Below are positions 6,628 through 11,791 of a stretch of DNA of 14,904 nucleotides, one piece after another (the first letter of the stretch is position 1; every line of letters starts with the position of its first letter). The position numbers were made by a program, and so were the translations under genes. Where the stretch lies: the NCBI GenBank assembly GCA_021791615.1, contig JAJYWG010000505.1, positions 782 to 15,685 on the forward strand, in the 5' to 3' direction. Source of the DNA: Actinomycetes bacterium. GTDB lineage: Bacteria; Actinomycetota; Acidimicrobiia; Acidimicrobiales; RAAP-2. The notes beneath the pieces are model-generated. The model made no database searches, had not been told where the DNA came from, and saw only the letters and a program-made list of their open reading frames with translations.

Positions 6628-6855
6628 ATGATCACCACGGTCAATCCGAAAGGGCAGGTCACGATCCCCGAGCCGCTGCGCGACCGCTATGGGTTTCCGC
6701 CGGGCACGAAGGTGGTGTGGCTGGAGCGCGACGGCGACCTCATCCCCAAGCCACTCCTGTCAGTCGAGCAGCTGCGTGGGCGCTTCAAGGGCGGCGAGCT
6801 GACGAAGATGCTGCTGGAGGAGCGGGATCGAGACCGCAAGCACGAGGATGCCTGA
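6628..6855 (+). CDS. vapB: AbrB/SpoVT-type antitoxin of VapBC module
   Basis: ATG 6628-6630, 8 nt after Shine-Dalgarno GGAGGT; TGA 6853-6855; 75 residues. The N-terminus is a swapped-hairpin AbrB DNA-binding domain (MITTVNPKGQVTIPEPLRDR, YGFPPGTKVVW) with the typical K-G-Q-V-T-I-P core. The C-terminal ~30 residues are charged and helical (GRFKGGELTKMLLEERDRDR) and should wrap the toxin. The antitoxin neutralises the downstream PIN toxin, binds its own promoter and is usually labile. Its stop overlaps the toxin start by 8 bp, giving translational coupling. A degenerate paralogue of its N-terminal half lies at 9211-9330. Confidence 0.88.
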   Translation: MITTVNPKGQVTIPEPLRDRYGFPPGTKVVWLERDGDLIPKPLLSVEQLRGRFKGGELTKMLLEERDRDRKHEDA

Positions 6856-7267
6856 TCGCGTCGTCCTCGATGCCCACGCGGTTCTTGCCTTCCTCGGCGA
6901 GGAGCAAGGGTGGGCCGAGGTCGACGAAGTGCTCCGAACGTGCGAACCGTGGATGACGCTCGTCAACCTCGGCGAGGTCGCCTACATCCTCGAACGCGCC
7001 TCCGGCGCCGCGGCCGCCGACGAGGTGTGGGCGAACCTCCGCGCGGAGAGCCGACCCGGCGGGGCGCCAGTTCGCTGGATCGACGTCGACGACACCCTCG
7101 TACGCCGGGCGGCGGCCATCAAGGCGCGAGGAGGGCTCAGCTATGCCGACGCCTTCGCCGCCGGGGCTGCGTCCATCCTCGACTGCCCGGTCCTCACCGG
7201 CGACCCGGAGTTTCGGGTGGCCGAGGAGCTCGGGGTGACGGTCCGCTGGCTCGGGCGCCGGGCATAG
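6848..7267 (+). CDS. vapC: PIN-domain toxin VapC (module 1)
   Basis: ATG 6848-6850 overlaps the antitoxin stop (ATGCCTGA); ends TAG 7265-7267; 139 residues. The PIN-fold acidic residues are in place: D8 (VVLDAHAVLAF), E43 (LVNLGEVAY), D101 (LSYADAFAAGAA) and D119 (LTGDPEFR), forming the Mg2+-dependent endoribonuclease site. VapC toxins cleave specific RNAs (tRNA or rRNA) in the cytoplasm when freed from the antitoxin; the target here cannot be read from the sequence. The gene looks full length and undamaged, so the module is probably functional. Confidence 0.9.
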   Translation: MPDRVVLDAHAVLAFLGEEQGWAEVDEVLRTCEPWMTLVNLGEVAYILERASGAAAADEVWANLRAESRPGGAPVRWIDVDDTLVRRAAAIKARGGLSYADAFAAGAASILDCPVLTGDPEFRVAEELGVTVRWLGRRA

Positions 7268-7874
7268 CACCCTTCGCCGGGTCGCTCACCCCTCCAGCGC
7301 CAGCTCCGTCCGCAGTACCAGCGTGGGCGTCGAGTGCGGATCGGCCCTCCGACACCGCACAGTGGGCAGCTGCCCACATGGGAGTGCCAAAGGGGTTTGT
7401 CGCTGACACCGGTGGGATTTCCTACGAACTGGTGCCAAAGCGGGCCCTGTGGCCGGCTCCCACTGGGGCGCCCGTCGGGGGCGAGGACGGCTCTCGCGCC
7501 ACGGACCCGGTACGCACGGCCGCAGACCACTCGCCGGTGACGTCGATAGGAACGCTGTGCGCCTTGCCAGAGGCAGCAGGACCACGACCGATGCGCTGGG
7601 CGATCGCGATCGGGACCCTCGATGCTGCCGGGAGGGTCGGCCTCGGGATCTCTGCACCAGGGCGTGTGCTGCTCGGTGCCGATGCGAGCTGAGGCAAGGG
7701 GTAGGGCGTGGTGCCCGTTCGGGGATCTGCCGCAGGAGCGAGGATCGCGATCATGGCGAGGCAACGGTGGGTGGGAAGCACTTCACGGACCAGCGCTGTC
7801 GTGCGTAGCGAGGTGATGGGGCGAGGACGCGGGCGGAGCTTCGAGCCAGACGATACCGTTGATGCGTAATACCG
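7268..7874. other. 607-bp non-coding stretch
   Basis: No supported gene. Open frames on both strands have poor codon character. It holds a perfect 16-bp palindrome (7362-7377) and two copies of GTGCCAAAG (7384-7392 and 7432-7440). It may be decayed mobile DNA, but nothing can be identified. Confidence 0.5.
7362..7377. promoter_or_regulatory. Perfect 16-bp palindrome
   Basis: GTGGGCAGCTGCCCAC is its own reverse complement. It lies ~95 bp after the VapC stop. It could be a dimeric regulator site; as a hairpin it would have no loop. There is no T-run, so a classical terminator is unlikely. Confidence 0.35.
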
Positions 7875-8132
7875 CTAGCCGACGCTCAGGATGTCGATGA
7901 AGTCACCGTTGTAGATGTGTCGGTACTCGACCACCACCTCCGTGTCCGGGATACGGACTGTTCGCACCTCGTAGTTGGGGCGGTCCGATCGGCTCTCGTC
8001 CGGAACGGATGGCGCCCTGTACGACTGGCTACCGGCCGCAACGATCCAGAGGTGTACCCGCTGCCAGGTCTCGTCGGTCGGTTGGGATGATATCGCCCAG
8101 TCGCGGAGAGCCCTTGTGTCCCTCAGGGGCAC
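7875..8132 (-). CDS. Putative toxin of an unnamed two-gene module, 85 aa
   Basis: Starts at GTG 8130-8132, 10 nt after the stop of the gene at 8143-8460; ends at 7875-7877 (TAG). N-terminal helices (TRALRDWAIS; TDETWQRVHLWIVAAG) are followed by a beta-rich C-terminus (YEVRTVRIPDTEVVVEYRHI, YNGDFIDILSVG). The alternating R-x-V...V-x-V-x-Y-R...I-x-I-L-x-V pattern resembles the closing strands of RelE/ParE-fold toxins, but no catalytic signature is clear. The tight pairing with a small upstream gene and the location among toxin-antitoxin genes support a toxin or partner role by inference. Upstream codons are open, so a slightly earlier non-standard start cannot be excluded. Confidence 0.5.
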   Translation of the reverse strand: MPLRDTRALRDWAISSQPTDETWQRVHLWIVAAGSQSYRAPSVPDESRSDRPNYEVRTVRIPDTEVVVEYRHIYNGDFIDILSVG

Positions 8133-8142
8133 AGATCGAGTA

Positions 8143-8460
8143 TCACGAGCCGTACCGCTGCTCGAGTTCGGCGATCCTTCGTTCGATCAAGGCGGCGTGC
8201 AACGAATCGTTGGCCAACCGCTTGGCAGCATCCTCGGATGCCGCATAGGCGGCTCGCAGCAGGTTCCACACCGAGCGGTACTCGCCACGCAGCCAAGCAG
8301 CGTTGGGAGTCCGGCCCCCGAGAGCTTCGTACGCCGAATCGTTCCACCAGCTGTCGACCTGGTCCGCGGGGTAGCCATAGCGGACCAGGAGATCATTGAT
8401 GGCGACCGCGATCCGTCCCGGCTCGGGATCGCTGTAGTCGATCTCGGGCGTAATGGCCAC
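8143..8460 (-). CDS. Putative antitoxin (MbcA/ParS-like C-terminus), 105 aa
   Basis: The preferred start is GTG 8458-8460, giving MAITPEIDYSDPEPGRIAVA; a TTG at 8533-8535 would add 25 less plausible residues. Ends TGA 8143-8145. Six nt before the GTG is TACACT (complement of 8467-8472), placed as the -10 of a leaderless transcript, and there is no Shine-Dalgarno. The central segment WWNDSAYEALGGRTPNAAWL has the aLgGrTP...wL pattern of the toxin-binding domain of Xre/MbcA/ParS antitoxins. The C-terminus is helical (LHAALIERRIAELEQRYG). It precedes the 85-residue gene by 10 nt, in antitoxin-first order. The family assignment is tentative. Confidence 0.5.
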   Translation of the reverse strand: MAITPEIDYSDPEPGRIAVAINDLLVRYGYPADQVDSWWNDSAYEALGGRTPNAAWLRGEYRSVWNLLRAAYAASEDAAKRLANDSLHAALIERRIAELEQRYGS

Positions 8461-8815
8461 GATGTGAGTGTAGCCCCGCCGGGGGTCAGCGGAGGGACGG
8501 CGCCCTGGCGATCGCAGCGCGTCCGCGATCACCAAGAGAAAGGCGCATCTCCGCCCTGGCCGTTTCTTTCTCGGCGAAAGGTTTCCGCGGCCCCGTAGAT
8601 GCCTCTCACACCTGGGCTTGTGGGCGAACTGGGCAAGGCTTCTGCCGTGGCCGGAACGACACTTGGTGGGCCCGACGGGCCAGCGGCCAGGAACCCTAGA
8701 TCTCAGGCCTGGCGCGGCAACGCTTGGGGCGACGTGACGCCGCCTCGCCTCTCAGGGTTTCGGGCTTAGCGAAGATCCTTGTTGCAGGGGAGCACTGCGT
8801 CTTGGGCAGAGAAAC
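8461..8815. other. Intergenic stretch without recognised gene
   Basis: 355 bp. Apart from the candidate -10 for the minus-strand pair at 8467-8472 and a small inverted repeat at 8815-8837 (CTCACTC-N9-GAGTGAG, overlapping the stop of the next minus-strand fragment), nothing is recognised. Confidence 0.5.
8467..8472 (-). promoter_or_regulatory. Candidate -10 (TACACT), leaderless
   Basis: On the minus strand TACACT is followed by 6 nt and GTG (8458-8460). TANNNT 6-7 nt before a start codon is the usual signature of leaderless transcripts in actinobacteria. No clear -35 was found. Confidence 0.4.
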
Positions 8816-9010
8816 TCACTCCCTGTCTTCGAGTGAGCTCATCTGGTAAGACTCCCTCAGCTCGGATAGCTGTGCTCCTCCGAGCCGCGGAACCCTCCAT
8901 GCATGCCAGCCGTCATAGGAGACCAACGCGGCTGCCTGCATCGCTGCACCTGACGGTGACGCGTGTCTGGTGCCGTCAGGAAGCTCGAAGGTCCCGTCGG
9001 CGGCAATCAC
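8816..9010 (-). pseudogene. RAMA/DUF4357-like domain fragment, 64 aa
   Basis: The minus-strand frame from GTG 9008-9010 to TGA 8816-8818 encodes IAADGTFELPDGTRHASPSG, AAMQAAALVSYDGWHAWRVP and LGGAQLSELRE. The order 'dGt...SPSgAA...dGW.aWrv..G..LseLR' matches the RAMA/DUF4357 type of small domain, normally the C-terminal part of methylase- or restriction-associated proteins. Upstream of 9010 the frame soon ends, and the DNA instead encodes the MazF remnant on the opposite strand, so the N-terminal part of the gene is missing. It might be expressed from the GTG but is best seen as a truncated remnant. Confidence 0.5.
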
Positions 9011-9160
9011 CGCTACGCTAAGTGCGAGGACGTGAAGTCGGTCTCAGAGCACCGTCTGGTTGCTCGGCTTGGTGCTGCGAACGACGAAGCGCTCTTCGCC
9101 ATCACCCGGACACTCCGGTTCCTGCTGGACTCTCGAGACTCTCCTGCGAGATCGTCGTGA
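9011..9160 (+). pseudogene. MazF/PemK toxin remnant (C-terminal ~49 aa)
   Basis: From 9011 the plus strand reads RYAKCEDVKSVSEHRLVARL, then GAANDEALFAITRTLRFLLD, ending TGA 9158-9160. This is the C-terminal pattern of MazF-family mRNA interferases ('cedvrsvs.dRLv.rlG....e....i...lr.lLdl'). The N-terminal beta-barrel with the catalytic and RNA-binding residues is absent: upstream sequence is the antisense of the RAMA-like fragment. It is a dead toxin fragment with the breakpoint at ~9010. Confidence 0.6.
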
Positions 9161-9210
9161 CTTGATGCAATCCAGCGTCGCCATGGCAAGCCCCCGGGAG
9201 GACAACCGTT

Positions 9211-9330
9211 GTGGACGTGACGCCAGTGACCGCCACCGTCAATCCGAAGCGGCAGGTCACGATCCTCGAGTCCTTGCGCGAGCGGTATGGGTTCCCGCGA
9301 GGTACCAAGGTCGTGTGGCTAGCTCTCTAG
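9211..9330 (+). pseudogene. Truncated AbrB-type antitoxin remnant
   Basis: GTG 9211-9213 follows GGGAGGA (9196-9202) by 8 nt; TAG at 9328-9330; 39 residues. VTATVNPKRQVTILESLRER and YGFPRGTKVVWL align along their length with residues 1-32 of the antitoxin at 6628 (DNA ~80% identical by eye). The conserved K-G-Q glycine has become Arg, the Pro after VTI is Leu, and homology ends at TGGCT, right before a premature TAG. The toxin-binding half and any partner toxin are missing. It may be transcribed, but it cannot be a normal antitoxin. Confidence 0.7.
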
Positions 9331-9394
9331 ACGAAAGCGGGCGTTCTGGTAGACGACCGAGCGGACGTCCTCTACCAATTCTAGCATTGCACGG

Positions 9395-9400
9395 TATACT
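9395..9400 (+). promoter_or_regulatory. Candidate -10 (TATACT) for leaderless vapBC
   Basis: TATACT ends 7 nt before the ATG at 9408, so the expected transcription start coincides with the start codon. The 7-nt gap (TCCGGTC) has no Shine-Dalgarno, consistent with leaderless translation. No good -35 is seen. Confidence 0.55.
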
Positions 9401-9407
9401 TCCGGTC

Positions 9408-9614
9408 ATGCACAAGACAGCTTTGCGCCTCGACGAGGACCTGCTGTCTGCGGCACGCGATGTTCTCGGTACCAAGACGGCCACGGAGACGATCCACGTC
9501 GCGCTGGCAGACGTCGTTGCCAGGCGGGGGCGTGAGCGCCTCTTCGGGCGTCTCCGCAGCCAGGAGGGGATCGACCTGGCGGACGATGCGGTCATGGCTC
9601 GGGCGTGGCGGTAG
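9408..9614 (+). CDS. vapB: VapB-type antitoxin (module 2)
   Basis: ATG 9408-9410, TAG 9612-9614, 68 residues. It opens MHKTALRLDEDLLSAARDVL, a ribbon-helix-helix-like DNA-binding start (beta strand then two helices: TALRLDEDLL / AARDVLG / TATETIHVALADVVARRGRE), and continues with a charged toxin-binding tail (GIDLADDAVMARAWR). This is a second VapB family, distinct from the AbrB-type at 6628. Its end overlaps the toxin start by 10 bp. It should repress its own promoter (candidate -10 at 9395-9400) and neutralise the next gene product. Confidence 0.85.
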   Translation: MHKTALRLDEDLLSAARDVLGTKTATETIHVALADVVARRGRERLFGRLRSQEGIDLADDAVMARAWR

Positions 9615-10027
9615 AGGCTCGCTACCTGGCAGACAAGTCGGCGCTGGCCAGGGCACATCTGCCGGCGGTGGCCGCGCGCTTGGAGCCCCTTTTCGTCGGC
9701 GGGGAGATCGCGACTTGCGGGATCGTGGACTTGGAGCTGTTGTTCAGCGCCCGCAGCACCAGGGACTACCTAGCCATCCTCGCCGATCGGCGCAGCCTAC
9801 CGAGTACCGAAGTCGGAGAGGCGAGCATCGAGCGTGCCGTTGAAGTCCAGACCGCCCTGGCTCGCAAGGGTCGACATCGCGGGGTCACGATCCCGGACCT
9901 GCTGATAGCCGCGGCGGCCGAGGCGGAAGGACTGTGCGTGCTGCACTATGACGCCGACTTCGATCTCGTCGCAGCAGTGACCGGTCAGCCCGTCGAGTGG
10001 GTGGTCCCAGCGGGCAGCGTCCCCTAG
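9605..10027 (+). CDS. vapC: PIN-domain toxin VapC (module 2)
   Basis: GTG 9605-9607 lies inside the antitoxin gene; TAG 10025-10027; 140 residues. PIN acidic residues are visible: D10 (YLADKSALAR), E44 (GIVDLELLFSAR), D98 (VTIPDLLIAAAAE) and D116/D118 (LHYDADFDLVA). The spacing and the 'HyDaDFD' motif match the VapC subfamily with an Mg2+-dependent RNase site. It is intact and coupled to its antitoxin, so probably functional; the RNA target is unknown. It is only distantly similar to VapC of module 1. Confidence 0.9.
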   Translation: MAVEARYLADKSALARAHLPAVAARLEPLFVGGEIATCGIVDLELLFSARSTRDYLAILADRRSLPSTEVGEASIERAVEVQTALARKGRHRGVTIPDLLIAAAAEAEGLCVLHYDADFDLVAAVTGQPVEWVVPAGSVP

Positions 10028-10239
10028 CGAATCCGGCTCCTTGTGCGGATCTCCTGGTCAAGCGGCTGAGATATTGCGCGAGCTCGCTGCTCGAACGAGC
10101 GCCCCGCCGCCGCGTTCGTGAACGACCGCGTCGCTGGAGGGTATCCGCTGCGAGCATCGCCTCGTCGACTTGAGCGAGGGTGACGGCACGGACCAGCTCG
10201 TCGGAATGTTGGGCGGCGCGCTGCGCTAGACAGTCCGTG

Positions 10240-10416
10240 ATGAGCACCACGATCCGAGTCAGCGAGCAGACGCGAAATCGCTTCGCGCAGCTGGCGAAGA
10301 AGACGCCCTGGTCGATGACGAAGCTGCTCGGCCAGACGGCGGATCCGCTCGAACGGCAGGCTTTCTTCGATGGTTGCACAGCTCGCTTCAACCACTGGGA
10401 TGTCTCTTGCGCCTGA
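10240..10416 (+). pseudogene. Orphan ribbon-helix-helix antitoxin remnant, 58 aa
   Basis: ATG 10240-10242 to TGA 10414-10416. MSTTIRVSEQTRNRFAQLAK is typical of RHH antitoxins of type II modules, followed by ERQAFFDGCTARF, which resembles the family's 'ERR.FF...' region. The usual tail of ~20 or more residues is lost, the central region is unusual (KKTPWSMTKLLGQTADPLE), and no toxin gene follows; the esterase gene begins within or just after its end. It is probably a decayed antitoxin cut at the junction near 10405. A short functional protein is the alternative. No ribosome site is evident. Confidence 0.5.
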
Positions 10417-10430
10417 GACTTGCAGATCTG

Positions 10431-11330
10431 GTGCCGCACGACGCGGCAGGTCACGTGGAGGAGCTCCGCTCTCTCCCAGCGGCTGCCCCGAGCAGCCTTC
10501 CGCAGCCGGACCTCTCGACCCCCGAGGGCTTGCGCATCGCGAGGGGCCTGTTGAGCACTAGGCCCCCCGACCCCAGAGCCGTCGTCCACACAGCCCGCGC
10601 CGGTGGGCGTCAGGTTCCGGTCAGAGTGATCACCCCAAAAGGCAAGCGGGCCCGGGCCGTGTACCTCCAGATCCACGGTGGAGGCTTCTACATGGATTCT
10701 GCCGCCCGGAGCGACAGCCGTAACGTTCTGGTAGCCGATGCGCTCGGCGTCGTCGCAGTGAGCGTCGAGTACCGCCTGGCCCCTGAGCATCCGTGGCCGG
10801 CAGCGCCCGACGACTGCGAGACGGCCGCCCTGTGGCTGCTCGATGAGGCTGAGTCGCTCTTCGGCACTGGTCGGCTGATCATTGCCGGGGCATCGGCGGG
10901 AGCCACACTGGCGGTGGCCACGTTGCTGCGCATACGGGACCGGGGCCAGATCAGGCCGTTCCTAGGCGCCGTGCTGCAATTCGGCGCCTATGACCTGAGC
11001 GGCCAGTCCCCGGGTGGGCGTCTCTATGCCGATGAGGGCTTCATCCAGGCCTATGCCGGACATGTCGCCGATCGCACGAATCCCGACATCTCACCCCTCT
11101 ACGGCAACCTGCATGGCCTGCCGCCGGCCCTCATGGTCGTCGGTTCCACGGACATCCTGCTCGAAGACAACCTCGGCATAGCCGGCCGTCTCGTGGCGGC
11201 GGGCAGCGATGTCGAGCTTCGGGTGTATCCCGAGTCGCCCCATGCCTTCACCTCCTTTCCGACGCAGATGGCCAGCTCCGCCCTCAGCGGCATCGAGTCT
11301 TGGATGGCTCGTCTCCTCGACGGATCGTGA
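10431..11330 (+). CDS. Alpha/beta-hydrolase esterase, hormone-sensitive lipase family
   Basis: Hydrolysis of carboxyl esters is expected. From GTG 10431 the protein has 299 residues, ending TGA 11328-11330. The HSL-family oxyanion motif HGGGF is at 82-86, the nucleophile elbow GAS155AG, the acid D241 (VVGSTDILLEDN) and the His H271 (YPESPHAFTSF), so the triad is complete. YRLAPEHPWPAAPDD (114-128) is also family-typical. There is no signal peptide, so it is cytoplasmic. Possible starts are TTG 10374, TTG 10407 and GTG 10431; none has a strong ribosome site. The first lies inside the antitoxin remnant, so one of the later two is preferred. The native start may have been lost at that junction. 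It stands alone, with no obvious operon partner. Confidence 0.85.
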   Translation: MPHDAAGHVEELRSLPAAAPSSLPQPDLSTPEGLRIARGLLSTRPPDPRAVVHTARAGGRQVPVRVITPKGKRARAVYLQIHGGGFYMDSAARSDSRNVLVADALGVVAVSVEYRLAPEHPWPAAPDDCETAALWLLDEAESLFGTGRLIIAGASAGATLAVATLLRIRDRGQIRPFLGAVLQFGAYDLSGQSPGGRLYADEGFIQAYAGHVADRTNPDISPLYGNLHGLPPALMVVGSTDILLEDNLGIAGRLVAAGSDVELRVYPESPHAFTSFPTQMASSALSGIESWMARLLDGS

Positions 11331-11364
11331 GATCGGAGGATCTCGCGGCCAGCGATGCGCCAGC

Positions 11365-11451
11365 GCCGGCGCCGGCGCTGAAAGGACGGCCGCAGTACCC
11401 GCTCCTCTTCTTGTGACCTGAGCGGTGGTCGGCGGTGAAGTTGGTGGGCAT
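11365..11451 (-). pseudogene. Metallophosphoesterase N-terminal remnant
   Basis: From the ATG at 11449-11451 the minus strand reads MPTNFTADHRSGHKKRSGYC then GRPFSAGAG, aligning with MTTYFTADQHFGHQNIIEYC / DRPFHGLGE of the intact enzyme at 4930-5514. The metal-binding D-x-H is broken (D-H-R) and homology stops after ~29 residues. It is a decayed duplicate of the same gene family. Confidence 0.72.
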
Positions 11452-11491
11452 GCTTGGATTCTCGTCTCCAACTGGACAGGTGTCTGACCAG

Positions 11492-11546
11492 CTCGCGAGG
11501 TGATTTCGCGAGAAGTGTTGACAAGTCGCGCCGGAAGGCAGATCAT
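11492..11546 (+). promoter_or_regulatory. Promoter with adjacent operator candidate
   Basis: TTGACA (11518-11523), 17 bp spacer, GATCAT (11541-11546): a perfect -35 with a 4/6 -10. Just upstream is CTCGCGA-N7-TCGCGAG (11492-11512), a perfect inverted repeat of the type bound by dimeric regulators. It would drive the transporter/CoA-ligase genes with a ~240-nt leader. Confidence 0.4.
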
Positions 11547-11791
11547 CAGGATGGAATCTGCTTTCACCATACGGAATGGGGAGATCCGTGAGGTCGATCG
11601 CCCAGCGAAGCTGCCTGGGGGTCGCGCACGGGGATGTTGCCGTGGAAGGGGGATACACGGCGGATCCATGAAGTCCCACCGCCGAGACGGACGCCGCTCG
11701 GAGGCGTCGGTCCAGGTATCAGGTGGTCGGTGATGGAGCAGCTCTTCGCGACGCGCAGCTAGTCGGGGAGCTGCCTGAGAAGGGAGGGGAA

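Larger units (their letters stand above)
11331..11791. other. Intergenic region upstream of the transporter operon
   Basis: 461 bp without an intact gene. It contains the metallophosphoesterase remnant (11365-11451), the promoter/operator candidate (11492-11546), and two small hairpins in the presumed leader: GACGCC-N7-GGCGTC at 11690-11708 and GCAGCT-N8-AGCTGC at 11755-11774, the latter 7 nt before the ribosome site. Confidence 0.5.

Noticed and set aside
3299..7410. Shared 11-mer GGTGTCAGCGA / TCGCTGACACC in inverted orientation, as possible terminal repeats of one element
   Set aside because: Inverted 11-mer matches are expected many times by chance in 15 kb of GC-rich DNA, the match does not extend, and no transposase lies inside.
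6910..7692. Long plus-strand frame across vapC and the following gap
   Set aside because: It overlaps the PIN toxin in another frame, is Arg/Gly/Pro-rich and shows no domain character.
9885..10790. Long minus-strand frame opposite VapC and the esterase
   Set aside because: It is antisense to two genes with intact catalytic motifs; the short piece over 10028-10239 is mildly protein-like but unrecognised.
11500..11733. Plus-strand 77-residue frame before the transporter
   Set aside because: There is no ribosome site, its content is Arg/Gly-rich, and it lies in the likely leader after the TTGACA promoter candidate.
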